From Frankia alni ACN14a (GTDB lineage: Bacteria > Actinomycetota > Actinomycetes > Frankiales > Frankiaceae): DNA of 64,000 nucleotides. The position numbers and the translations under genes are program-made. The notes beneath the pieces were generated by a model. That model was not told where the DNA came from and ran no database searches. It worked only from the letters and a program-made list of their open reading frames with translations. Position 1 is the stretch's first letter. Each line of letters opens with the position of its first letter. The DNA lies in contig NC_008278.1 of assembly GCF_000058485.1 (NCBI RefSeq), forward strand, positions 4,830,962 to 4,894,961, in the 5' to 3' direction. Shown in pieces: positions 31,585 through 39,790 of the stretch.

Positions 31585-32574
31585 ATGCGCTACGTGGAGG
31601 GCTCCGTCACCACCAGCCCGAAGAGGATCTCCAAGATCGGCCTGGGCACCTGGCAGTTCGGCTCCGGGCAGTGGGGGTACGGCAGCCGCTACGCCGACAC
31701 CGACGCCGCGCTCATCGTCCGCCGGGCGCTCGAGCTCGGGATCACCCTGTTCGACTCGGCCGAGGTCTACGGCCTGGGACGCAGCGAACGCATCCTCGGC
31801 GCAGCGCTGGCCGCGGTCCCCGGCGCGCTCGACCGGGCATACGTGGCGACCAAGCTCCTGCCGGTCGTGCCGGTGGGCCCGGTCGTCGAGCAGCGCGCGG
31901 TCGCCAGCGCGCACCGCCTCGGCGTGCGCCATCTCGACCTTTACCAGGTTCACCAGCCCAACCCGGCGATCCGGGACCGCTGGACGATGCGGGGCATGAC
32001 CGCGCTGCGGTCCGTGGGCCTCGTCGGGGACGTCGGGGTCAGCAACTACTCGCTGGCCCGCTGGCAGGAGGCCGACGCGGCGCTCGGCGCGCCGGTGCTG
32101 TCCAACCAGGTGGAGTACAGCCTGGCCCGGCCGCGCCATGGCGCGGCGCTGCTCGACTTCGCCGCCCGCGAGTCCCGGATCGTCATCGCCTGGAGCCCGC
32201 TCGCCCAGGGCCTGCTGGCGGGTCGCTACGACGTGACCACCCGGCCGAGCGGCCGGGTCCGGGCCGCCAACACGCTGTTCGGGACCGAGAACCTCGCCCG
32301 GGCGACGCCGCTGCTCGACGTGCTGCGCGAGGTCGCGGCCGCGCACGGGGCGAGCCCCGCCCAGATCGCGCTGGCGTGGACGATCCGCCATCCGCAGGTC
32401 GTGGCGATCCCGGGGGCGTCCGGCGTCGACCAGGTGGAGAGCAACGCGGCGGCGGCCGACATCGACCTCGCCGCCGACGAGTACGCCGCGCTCAGCGCCG
32501 CCGCCGACCGCTTCACCCCGGTCGCCGGCCCCCGCGCACTCGCCGCACTGGCCGTGGAGCGCCTGCGTCGCTGA
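31585..32574 (+). CDS. Aldo/keto reductase
   Basis: A 329-residue NADPH-dependent TIM-barrel oxidoreductase. The catalytic tetrad is visible: Asp and Tyr in LFDSAEVYGLGRSE, Lys in YVATKLLP and His in YQVHQPNP. GDVGVSNYSLARWQEAD, SNQVEYSL and the C-terminal VVAIPGASGVDQVESN for cofactor binding are standard. A GGGAGG-containing hairpin (CCTCCCGCGGGGAGG, 31552-31566) sits ahead of the chosen ATG, and the spacing is long, so the start could lie a few codons away. Divergent from the TerD cluster, sharing a 250-bp promoter region. Confidence 0.9.
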   Translation: MRYVEGSVTTSPKRISKIGLGTWQFGSGQWGYGSRYADTDAALIVRRALELGITLFDSAEVYGLGRSERILGAALAAVPGALDRAYVATKLLPVVPVGPVVEQRAVASAHRLGVRHLDLYQVHQPNPAIRDRWTMRGMTALRSVGLVGDVGVSNYSLARWQEADAALGAPVLSNQVEYSLARPRHGAALLDFAARESRIVIAWSPLAQGLLAGRYDVTTRPSGRVRAANTLFGTENLARATPLLDVLREVAAAHGASPAQIALAWTIRHPQVVAIPGASGVDQVESNAAAADIDLAADEYAALSAAADRFTPVAGPRALAALAVERLRR

Positions 32575-32600
32575 CCCACTCACGCCCCCATGCCACCCCC

Positions 32601-32645
32601 GCCGCAGGGCCACCCGCCGCAGGGCCACCCGCCGCAGGCCCACCG
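32601..32645. repeat. 15-bp tandem repeat x3 just after the aldo/keto reductase
   Basis: Units GCCGCAGGGCCACCC at 32601 and 32616 are identical; the third (32631-32645) is degenerate. It starts 26 bp after the reductase stop. Confidence 0.85.
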
Positions 32646-32818
32646 TGCCGCCGACCAGCCGCACCCTCGATCGCACCTAGGTCGCGTCTGTGATTGTGAT
32701 CAGGCGGCGTGTCGGCGCCACCCGACCCCGGACCGTCGAGGCATCGCCGTGGGAACGTCTGGTCATGGGCGCCGGGGTCGTCGGTGACGTCGGGCTCACC
32801 TCCGACGGCGCCGGCCCG

Positions 32819-32830
32819 GTTCCGCGGAAC
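32819..32830. promoter_or_regulatory. Palindrome GTTCCGCGGAAC, copy 1 of 3
   Basis: A perfect 12-bp palindrome; identical copies are at 33528-33539 and 33619-33630. A looser relative (GTCCCGCGGAAG) lies near 32884-32895. Three exact copies within 812 bp, flanking remnant DNA and the DUF222/HNH gene, suggest an operator or a dispersed small repeat. Confidence 0.5.
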
Positions 32831-32922
32831 CGCCAGGACCATGCCAGCGTCGTCGCGGTGGCAGGTCGCGCCGCAGGGCACGGTCCCGCGGAAGTAACTA
32901 CACGCCCTAGTGATCACGCAGC

Positions 32923-33486
32923 GTGACAGCGGATCGATACGGACATCGTCAGCCACGAGTGGCCGGCCCGCCCGGACCGATCGCCACGGCAGCCGACAGC
33001 CACGACAGCGCCAACAGCCACGGCAGCGCCAACAGCGCTGGTTCCAACGCGTTGCGCGTCCGCCCTCTGGGGCCGGTCCTCGGCGCCGAGATCGACGGAC
33101 TCGATCTCGCGGCCCCGGTGCTGCTGTTCCACAGTCAGTCGATCGACGCCGTGCCGCAGCTCGCCCTGGGTCGCAGTCTCGGCTCGATCCTCGACTTGGC
33201 CGCCTCCAGCGACCCCGACCATCCCGGGGTCCGCCTCGCGAACACTCTGCGCCAGCCGGTCCGACGCGGCGACGACTGCCCGCTGCTGGCCCGCCCGGTG
33301 GTCCGGACCCATCCGGACCGTGTCCACGTCGGGGCAGGGTTCCACCGCGGCGCAGGCGCAGCGCACGGTGGTCGACGTGACCGGCCGGTCGGTCCGGATA
33401 CCGGGCCAGATCACCCGGGTCGCGACTACTCCTACCAGCTCTCCGACGCCCAGATCCGCTCGATCCTGAACCCCGCCGCCACCTAG
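32923..33486 (+). pseudogene. Gene-remnant patch: TauD/TfdA-like and siderophore-receptor-like fragments
   Basis: An open frame of 187 codons that is not one gene. At 33049-33123 it reads LRVRPLGPVLGAEIDGLDLA, the N-terminal signature of TauD/TfdA dioxygenases, but the His-x-Asp iron-binding part is absent. In another frame 33341-33469 reads RTVVDVTGRSVRIPGQITRV, the typical N-terminal motif of iron-siderophore substrate-binding proteins, then stops. Both are fragments. The first ~35 codons contain SHDSANSHGSANSAGSN repeats. The remaining parts of 32575-33758 have no supported gene. Confidence 0.45.
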
Positions 33487-33527
33487 CGGAACAGCTCACA
33501 GCCGTAGATCGACTCCGTTTGGCTCGG

Positions 33528-33539
33528 GTTCCGCGGAAC
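33528..33539. promoter_or_regulatory. Palindrome GTTCCGCGGAAC, copy 2 of 3
   Basis: Identical to 32819-32830; lies about 220 bp upstream of the DUF222/HNH start codon. Confidence 0.5.
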
Positions 33540-33618
33540 TCTACGATCGCCTGTTGCTCTCGATCCCCACATGGCCGCCGGGGCAGGGGCTCGGGTCCGC
33601 ACGGTGGTGTGTGGCGGT

Positions 33619-33630
33619 GTTCCGCGGAAC
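33619..33630. promoter_or_regulatory. Palindrome GTTCCGCGGAAC, copy 3 of 3
   Basis: Identical to the other two copies; 80 bp separates it from copy 2. This copy extends to a 14-bp palindrome TGTTCCGCGGAACA. Paired spacing upstream of a gene is compatible with a repressor operator. Confidence 0.5.
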
Positions 33631-33758
33631 ATCAGGGGCCTTCCCGGACCGCCGGGATCCAACCCGCCCCGGTTGATCCTGTGGTGGGTTCTTGTCGGTG
33701 CCGGGTGCGACGATGCCGGCGTCCGTTGACCGATGACATCTCTGGCCCGGTGATCCTG

Positions 33759-35255
33759 ATGAGCACAGCGTCCACGTCCCCTCCTCCCCTGCCGTCCCTC
33801 CCGTCGTCGGAGGTGTCCGCGCTGATCGGCGTGGATGTCGAGGCGGTGCCGTTGGAGGAGGTGGAGGAGGTGATCTGCCGGTGGGCGGGGCGGATCTCGG
33901 CGGCGACGTGTGGGTGGCTGCTGGCGGTGGCGGCGTTCGATCGGCGTGAGGGCTGGTCGGGGGTCGGGATGGGTTCGTGTGCGCACTGGCTGGCGTGGCG
34001 GTGCGGCCTCGGCCTGCGCACCGCCCGCGAACAGGTCGCCACCGCCCGGGCGTTGGAGGGCCTTCCGCTGATCCGGGCGGCGTTCGCGGCGGGCATGCTG
34101 TCGTATGCGAAGGTCCGCGCGGTGACCCGGGTCGCCGATTCCGCGACCGAAGGCATGTGGCTGACCCGGGCTCGACGCTGCTCGGCGGGGCAGATGGAAC
34201 GTCTCGTCCGTTCCTACCGGCAGGCCAACGGGGACCCGAAGACCCGTCAGGCGGCACGGCGGGTGACGTGGACGTTTGACGGCGACGGGATGCTGCGTCT
34301 GCGTGCGGTGTTGTCCGCGGACGAGGGTGCCCGGCTGATCGCGGCGTTGAACGCCGCCCGGACCAGCCTGGAGGACACCGCCCCCCTCGCCCCCGACCAC
34401 CCCCCAGCCGACGGCGAAGCATCAGACGGCGAAGCCGCGGGCGGCACCGGCACCGGCACCGGCGATGCGGGTGCGGGTGATGCGGTGGGCGATGGGATGC
34501 CGGCGGACGGGGAGAGGGTCGGGGCGGGGCGGGATCGCCAGCGTGACGCCGACGCGCTGGTCGCGTTGGCTGACGGGTTCCTCGACCGGCCCGCTCCGGG
34601 CCTGATGAGCCCCGGGCACACCCTGACCGTGCACCTCACCACCCAGACCGCCGGCGACACCCCGACAGACGACGCCACCATGGCCGCCGATGATGCAGGA
34701 GAGGGGCTGTGGGGGGTGGCGCGGATCGGGACCGGGGCGTGGGCGCAGGTCGACGGGGGCGTCGGGCTGTCGCGGCACGTTCTGGAGCGTCTGGGTTGCG
34801 ACGGGCTGATCCGCGCCCTGGTCACCGACCCTGACGGCAACCCGCTGCACCTTGGCCGGCGGCACCGTTTCCCCGGACAGCGCCTTCGTGACGCCGTCTA
34901 CCTGCGCGACCAGGGCCACTGCCAGTACCCGGGCTGCGGGCACACCCGCTGGCTGCACCTGCACCACCTCACCTGGTGGGGCCGCGGAGGCGACACGGAC
35001 ATCGATCGGCTGCTGCTGCTCTGCTCGACCCATCATCGGGCGGTGCACGACGAGAACATCAGCCTCGGCCGGGACGCGGGTGGCACCGTCACCGCACGCA
35101 CTGTCGACGGCCGGGTTCTCGTCGGAGCACCACCCATCGTTCCCGGGCCGCAGCCGGCGGGGATCCTCGCCCGCGCCACCCGCCACGTCGAGTCCATCCA
35201 CGCACTCCGCCAACGCCGGAGGCGGCCCGCCAAGCCGGGGACAACGCCAGCATGA
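33759..35255 (+). CDS. DUF222 / HNH endonuclease (13E12-repeat-like)
   Basis: A 498-residue protein of the actinobacterial DUF222-HNH family. The DUF222 part (about residues 20-200) has CAHWLAWRCGLGLRTAREQV, then LSYAKVRAVTRVA. An Asp/Gly/Thr-rich linker with GTGTGTGDAGAG-type repeats lies near residues 225-260. The C-terminal HNH is complete: RDQGHCQYPGCG (Cys388 and Cys393), LHLHHLTWWGRGGDT and LLCSTHHRAVH. These are multi-copy genes in actinobacteria, linked to mobile introns or of unknown role; HNH nicking or cutting of DNA is expected. ATG 33759 is the first good start; the longer ORF from 33519 has no domain support. Flanked by the GTTCCGCGGAAC palindromes. Confidence 0.9.
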   Translation: MSTASTSPPPLPSLPSSEVSALIGVDVEAVPLEEVEEVICRWAGRISAATCGWLLAVAAFDRREGWSGVGMGSCAHWLAWRCGLGLRTAREQVATARALEGLPLIRAAFAAGMLSYAKVRAVTRVADSATEGMWLTRARRCSAGQMERLVRSYRQANGDPKTRQAARRVTWTFDGDGMLRLRAVLSADEGARLIAALNAARTSLEDTAPLAPDHPPADGEASDGEAAGGTGTGTGDAGAGDAVGDGMPADGERVGAGRDRQRDADALVALADGFLDRPAPGLMSPGHTLTVHLTTQTAGDTPTDDATMAADDAGEGLWGVARIGTGAWAQVDGGVGLSRHVLERLGCDGLIRALVTDPDGNPLHLGRRHRFPGQRLRDAVYLRDQGHCQYPGCGHTRWLHLHHLTWWGRGGDTDIDRLLLLCSTHHRAVHDENISLGRDAGGTVTARTVDGRVLVGAPPIVPGPQPAGILARATRHVESIHALRQRRRRPAKPGTTPA

Positions 35256-35284
35256 CCGCGCACCGCTGATCCCACCGACGGTGG

Positions 35285-35854
35285 TCAGCCGGCGTTGACG
35301 GAGCCGTCGGGGGCGTAGACGTCGTCGGAGGAGACGATGTGGAACGGCGGGCAGACGCCCGTCGAATGGTGGGCGGCGGCCTCCAGCGCGAGCTGCACGC
35401 GCTGCTCCGCGTCGAGGCCGCGGGTGCTGTGCAGGGAGCCGCAGGCGTACTCGTCGCCGCTGCCGACGGCGTAGTAGTCGTCGACGCTGCGGCCGATCTG
35501 GTAGTCCGAGTCGATGCGGTAGAGGTGCCCGCGGATCCCGACGAGGAACAGCCCGCCGCTCTCGTTGCCGGAGTCGTTGCGCGCGAACCCGCCGTCACGC
35601 AGACAGTCACGCACGACCGCGATGAAGTCGGTCGCCATGAACCGGTCGAGGTCCCAGTCCTGGGGCACGGGCGGGACGAGGCTGTAGCGGAGCAGCTGGC
35701 CCATCCGGAACGAGTCGGTGAAACCCATGATGAACTCACCGTTACGGAACACCTTGGTGTCCGCGCGCACGGTGATGGACCAGCCGGCCACACCGGCGCT
35801 GTCCCCACCGATCACGACCCGGCCGTCCTGCTGAACCCCGACGATGCAGGTCAC
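35285..35854 (-). CDS. Ntn-hydrolase / proteasome-beta-like protein
   Basis: A 189-residue protein beginning MTCIVGVQQDGRVVIGGDSA from a GTG start. Removal of Met would leave Thr2 as N-terminal nucleophile, and GGDSAGVAGW corresponds to the Asp17-Ser region of T1 peptidases; Lys in DTKVF fits the Lys33 position. SDDYYAVGSGDEYACGSLHS matches the late G-S-G-x(2)-A loop. It resembles HslV/20S-beta-fold proteins found as single genes in actinobacteria and phages. No ATPase partner is adjacent. Substrates are unknown. Confidence 0.75.
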   Translation of the reverse strand: MTCIVGVQQDGRVVIGGDSAGVAGWSITVRADTKVFRNGEFIMGFTDSFRMGQLLRYSLVPPVPQDWDLDRFMATDFIAVVRDCLRDGGFARNDSGNESGGLFLVGIRGHLYRIDSDYQIGRSVDDYYAVGSGDEYACGSLHSTRGLDAEQRVQLALEAAAHHSTGVCPPFHIVSSDDVYAPDGSVNAG

Positions 35855-36058
35855 GAAGCGGAATGGTACCGGTTCGCCCCGCAGGCGGATGCCCCACCCC
35901 GTCGGCGTCCTCCACCTTCGTCACGGACTGTCCCGAGCGTCCCGACCGATGTCACCTTGCCGACCTGCGGCTGTTTCCCTTGGTCGGGCTGTCGTAGAGA
36001 TGTGAGAGCGTGTCCGGCGACGGCGCCGGGATCAGTCGACGAAGGGGACGGACGCACG

Positions 36059-36838
36059 ATGGGGATGAAGCGGTTCATGTCGCGGCTCGGCGTGGGGGCT
36101 GCCGAGGTCGAGACCGTGCTGGACCGTCCGGAGACGCTGCCGGGTCAGGTCGTGACCGGCACGACGACGATCTCCGGCGGCAAGGTCGACCAGGAGGTCG
36201 AGAAGGTCCTCGTCGCCCTGGAGGCGACCGTCGAGGTCGAGCGGGACGACTCGACCTGGTACGAGCAGGTCACCTTCGGCACCCAGCAGGTCGGCGGGGG
36301 CTTCACCATCCATCCGGGCCAGCAGATCAGCGGCCGGTTCGAGCTGCCCGTGCCGTGGCAGACGCCGATCACCGACGTCGGCGGCTGGCACCTGCACGGC
36401 ATGAAGATCGGCGTGCGGACGAAGCTGTCGATCTCCGGCGCGGTCGACCCGGGCGACCTGGACCCGGTCGGCGTGCATCCCCTGCCGGTGCAGGAGGCGG
36501 TGCTGGCGGCGCTCGGCGACCTCGGTTTCCACTTCAGGTCCGCGGACGTCGAGAAGGGCCGGCTGCACGGCTCCGACCTGCCCTTCTACCAGGAGATCGA
36601 GCTCAAGCCGGCCGGCGAGTACGCCCGGCGGATCTCCGAGCTGGAGGTGACCTTCCTCGTCGACGGCGCCGGGATGGACGTCGTGCTCGAGGCCGACCGC
36701 CGCGGCGGGCTGCTGTCCTCCGGCCGCGACGAGCTCAGCCGCTTCCGCCTCGCCCACCACGACACCGACCGGCACGCCCTCGCCGGCCTGCTCCACCAGC
36801 AGCTCGAGCACCTCGGCCGCCGCCGCGGCTGGTTCTGA
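36059..36838 (+). CDS. SpoOM (sporulation-control) family protein
   Basis: A 259-residue arrestin-like protein. MKRFMSRLGVGAAEVETVLD is the family start, with GQVVTGTTTISGGKVDQEVE, then FTIHPGQQISGRFELPVPWQ and TKLSISGAVDPGDLDPVGVH, all diagnostic for SpoOM. In Bacillus it modulates the sporulation phosphorelay; the actinobacterial role is unknown. AAGGGGA lies 11 nt before the ATG. A second ATG two codons later (36065) is also possible. Confidence 0.9.
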   Translation: MGMKRFMSRLGVGAAEVETVLDRPETLPGQVVTGTTTISGGKVDQEVEKVLVALEATVEVERDDSTWYEQVTFGTQQVGGGFTIHPGQQISGRFELPVPWQTPITDVGGWHLHGMKIGVRTKLSISGAVDPGDLDPVGVHPLPVQEAVLAALGDLGFHFRSADVEKGRLHGSDLPFYQEIELKPAGEYARRISELEVTFLVDGAGMDVVLEADRRGGLLSSGRDELSRFRLAHHDTDRHALAGLLHQQLEHLGRRRGWF

Positions 36839-37007
36839 TTCGGCCAACGGCCGGGGATCACGCCGACGGCCTGCTGCGCACCCTTCCACCAGCCGTGGTC
36901 GTCGACGATGAGCACGCCCTCGAATAGCCGGACATCGTCCCGTCTCGGGTGGTACCAATAGTGGCCGGCCCGACACGGTTACGACAACGCCGACGCGAGA
37001 GCGGGGG

Positions 37008-37724
37008 ATGCGGGTGAACCTGGCGGGGTTTGTCCGGCGCGGCAAGGCGGCCGCCCGGGCGACGGTGCGGGGGGCGAACCGGCAGAGGCACCCGGTGCGG
37101 TGGGGGAATCTGCGCCGGACCAGCCCGTTCTCCGCCTGGTACGGCAGCGAGCGGGGGCGGCCGGTCGACCGGCACTACATCGACGGCTTCATGGCCGCCC
37201 ACCGCGCCGACTACACCGGCAACCGGGTGATGGAGGTGAAGAACCCCCATTACAGCACCCTCTACGGGGCGCCGGCCGAGCTGACGATCGTCGACATCGA
37301 CGCGGACAATCCGGATCTCACCCTGCACGCGGATCTGAACAAGGTGGGGAGCCTTCCCCCGCAGGCCTACGACTGCGCGATCGTCACCCAGGTCCTCCAG
37401 TACGTGGATCCTCAGGCGGCGTTGGCGAACCTCTGGCAGTCCCTTGCCCCCGGCGGCGTCCTGCTCCTCACCGTCCCCGCCCTCGCCCGGCTCGATCCCC
37501 ACGACCGGGACTCGGATCTGCGCCGGTGGACCCCCGCGGGGCTGCACGCCGAACTCACCGCGGCCGGCCTGCCCGGTGATGACGTGCGCGGCCATGGCAA
37601 CGTCCTGGCCGCCGTCTGCGCGCTGCAGGGTCTGACCGTGGAGGACGTGACGGTGGCGGAGTTGGACGTGGTGAACCTTGACTTTCCCCTCACCGTGTCC
37701 GCACGAGCGGTAAAGCCGTCCTGA
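37008..37724 (+). CDS. Class I SAM-dependent methyltransferase
   Basis: A 238-residue protein. The SAM fold is recognisable though the motif I glycine loop is atypical (NRVMEVKNPHYSTLYGAPAE). LTIVDIDADNPDLTLHADLN supplies the acidic ribose ligand. YDCAIVTQVLQYVDPQAALA is motif post-II with the V-L-Q-Y-V-x-D signature, and LAPGGVLLLTVP is motif III. The weak motif I resembles LPS/glycan-associated methyltransferases. GAGCGGGGG precedes the ATG. The substrate is unknown. Downstream lies an RHS remnant. Confidence 0.85.
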   Translation: MRVNLAGFVRRGKAAARATVRGANRQRHPVRWGNLRRTSPFSAWYGSERGRPVDRHYIDGFMAAHRADYTGNRVMEVKNPHYSTLYGAPAELTIVDIDADNPDLTLHADLNKVGSLPPQAYDCAIVTQVLQYVDPQAALANLWQSLAPGGVLLLTVPALARLDPHDRDSDLRRWTPAGLHAELTAAGLPGDDVRGHGNVLAAVCALQGLTVEDVTVAELDVVNLDFPLTVSARAVKPS

Positions 37725-37840
37725 TCGACATCGCCTCAAGGGCAGGTTCCACGCAAGCCGCCGTTGACGTAAGACAACGCGATCGGCTCGCCGTGTCGGT
37801 GCCGCCCGCCCACCGTAACCGCCCCTGCTCCGTGAGCAGC

Positions 37841-38300
37841 TCAGTCCTTGGTGTCGTTCGTCCTCTTGCCCGACACATAGTTGATCCATCGACCGGCTTA
37901 ATCAAGTTGTCGTCATACCGCGTCGCCGCGACCAGGCCATTCGGATACGTCTGCGACGTCAGCTTGCCATCGGCGTTGTAACCCGCCGTGAACGTCGACG
38001 ACGCGCTACCAGCACCGACACCGAGACCCGTCAGCAGGCCACGATGCTCCCCCGAACCACCGTCGTCAATGTAGGTGTAGGTGTACGTGCCCTTGCGTCG
38101 TTCACCGTCGCGATGCGGCCGTCGATGTCGTACGTGGTCGCCGCGGTGTTGCCGTCGGCGTCGGCCTGCGAGGTCACCTGGCCCCACGAGTCGTAGCCCG
38201 TGGTGAGCGTGACGCTGTCCGCGGTGGTCGCCGCCGGCAGACCCGTCGACGCGTCGAAGGCGTAGGTGGCCGTCGGGATCGTGCTGCCACGCCGAACGCT
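37841..38300 (-). pseudogene. RHS/YD-repeat protein remnant
   Basis: The minus strand reads TIPTATYAFDASTGLPAATT, then LTTGYDSWGQVTSQADADGN and TAATTYDIDGRIATVND, classic YD repeats. A frameshift near 38095 moves to the frame giving GTYTYTYIDDGGSGEHRGLL and FTAGYNADGKLTSQTYPNGL. A second disruption near 37890 precedes INYVSGKRTNDTKD and a stop at 37841. Only ~150 residues of what is usually a >1000-residue polymorphic-toxin carrier survive. The remaining parts of 37725-38428 hold no gene I can support. Confidence 0.85.
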
Positions 38301-38428
38301 CCCTGCCTCGACGCGGATCCGTGCCGACGGCCCCGACCGGGACAGCGCACCCCCTCGACGGTGCGCAGGCGATCCGGTCAGGACGCGTCCCGGTAGGTCA
38401 CGGCGCCGTTTCGGACCTGCTCGGACGA

Positions 38429-38854
38429 CTACACGCGGCGGGTGAGGTGGAAGGCGGAGATGGAGTAGCCGGCGCGCAGGGCGAGGCGGTGCGCCTCGTG
38501 GCGGTGGGTGTCGGCGTCGAGGTGGATGTGTTCGCAGCCGAGGCGGCGCGCCTCCCGCTCCGCCCAGGCGAGCAGTCGGGTGGCGTGGCCCCGGCCGCGC
38601 GCGGCGAGCAGGGTCGTGAGGTCGTCGACGGCCAGGTACCGCCCGGCGGCCAGCGAGTTCACCTGGCGGAAACCGAGCGCGGCGGCGACCCGGCCGAGCT
38701 CGCCGTCCCAGGACGCGACGAGTCGGTACCCCTCGGGCCGCTGCACCTCGTTGACGAGCCGGACGAACCCCGTCGACGTCAGATGCGGACGCAACTGGCG
38801 CATGGGGTCGAATGCCAACCAGGTCCGCTCCGCCTCCAACTCCTCGATTTTCAC
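38429..38854 (-). CDS. GNAT-family N-acetyltransferase
   Basis: A 141-residue GNAT. RLVASWDGELGRVAAALGFR and YLAVDDLTTLLAARGRGHAT (motif A GRGHATRLL) followed by ARRLGCEHIHLDADTHRHEA and RAGYSISAFHLTRR complete the fold. I chose the GTG at 38854; a longer ORF goes to 38971 with a low-complexity leader. No clear ribosome binding site precedes the GTG, and a CACAATA -10-like box only ~10 nt upstream suggests a leaderless mRNA. Confidence 0.85.
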   Translation of the reverse strand: MKIEELEAERTWLAFDPMRQLRPHLTSTGFVRLVNEVQRPEGYRLVASWDGELGRVAAALGFRQVNSLAAGRYLAVDDLTTLLAARGRGHATRLLAWAEREARRLGCEHIHLDADTHRHEAHRLALRAGYSISAFHLTRRV

Positions 38855-39202
38855 GGGCCGTATTGTGTCAGTGCCATCAGGTGATGTGTGTGCGGAGGTC
38901 CAGCCGGAACCGATGGAGTCGGTCACCGCGGCCCCGCCGCCGGTCCCGGCGGGCGCGTCACGCCCGGCCACCAGGGCCTGCGGATCCGTCCGATGCGGTC
39001 CTTCGCCGCCGCGGCGACGTCCGGAAAACGATTCGCCGCCGGGCGCCGCGGCGGGCTACTCTGCTGCGGCCATCGGTCCGCCGGTCGACGGTGAACGGTC
39101 GGCGGTTGCGGCCCGCGGCGCGCGAGTGACGCCCTGGTGACGCCGGCACGAGGTGGAGTCCGGGGCGGGGTCCTGGGCGGGGTCCGGGGCGGGGTGAGTG
39201 GC
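38855..39202. other. Intergenic between divergent GNAT genes
   Basis: No gene supported. The right end (about 39155-39195) carries GTCCGGGGCGGGGT-type tandem repeats just ahead of the second GNAT gene. Confidence 0.5.
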
Positions 39203-39790
39203 ATGGAGGACAGCGGGATGGACGTCCGCGGTCGGTCGCCGGCCGGGATCGTCGCCGAGCCGGTGCTGCGCGGCCCGCGGCTGGTCCTGCGGCCGCTGAC
39301 CGTGGCCGGCATCGGCGCGCTGCGCGACGGGCGGTGCGGCGAGCTGGAGTCGCTCACCGGCACCCGGATCACCGCCGGCATCCAGCCGCCGCCCCTGCTC
39401 GACGCCGCCCTCGGCCCGGTCCGCGGCCGGTCGCTGACCGAGTCGGCGGCCGCCGGTTGGTGGACGTGGCTGGCCGTCGAACGGTCCACGGGCACGGCCG
39501 TCGCCTCACCCGGCCTCGGTGGCCCACCCGACGCCGACGGCTGCGTCACCTTCGGCCAGGCGACGTTCGCCGGACACACCGGACGCGGCTACGCGGTCGA
39601 GAGCGGCTGCCTGCTGCTGGACTGGGCCTTCCGCGAACCTCGGGTGCGCCGGGCGCTGATGACCCTGCCACCCCACGCCGCAGTGGCGCTGGCGGTCGCC
39701 GCCCGCCTGGGCTTCGCCGCCATCGGCCGGGCCGACGACGACGAGGTGGGCGAGCTCGTCCTGCTCGAACGAACCTGCCGGACCACCTGA
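39203..39790 (+). CDS. GNAT-family (RimJ/RimL-like) acetyltransferase
   Basis: A 195-residue Acetyltransf_3-type protein: LRGPRLVLRPLTVAGIGALR, WWTWLAVERSTGTAVAS, then FAGHTGRGYAVESGCLLLDW (motif A) and VALAVAARLGFAAIGRADDD. RimJ/RimL-like enzymes acetylate protein N-termini, amino acids or antibiotics. The ATG at 39203 avoids a Gly/Val-rich repeat leader encoded from 39137. Its 3' half is antisense to the open tail of the S9 peptidase ORF (39506-39790). Confidence 0.82.
   Translation: MEDSGMDVRGRSPAGIVAEPVLRGPRLVLRPLTVAGIGALRDGRCGELESLTGTRITAGIQPPPLLDAALGPVRGRSLTESAAAGWWTWLAVERSTGTAVASPGLGGPPDADGCVTFGQATFAGHTGRGYAVESGCLLLDWAFREPRVRRALMTLPPHAAVALAVAARLGFAAIGRADDDEVGELVLLERTCRTT

Noticed and set aside
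32923-33486. A single complete 187-residue gene
   Set aside because: Only the N-terminal motif of TauD/TfdA is recognisable and a different family's motif appears in another frame, so it is better read as remnants.
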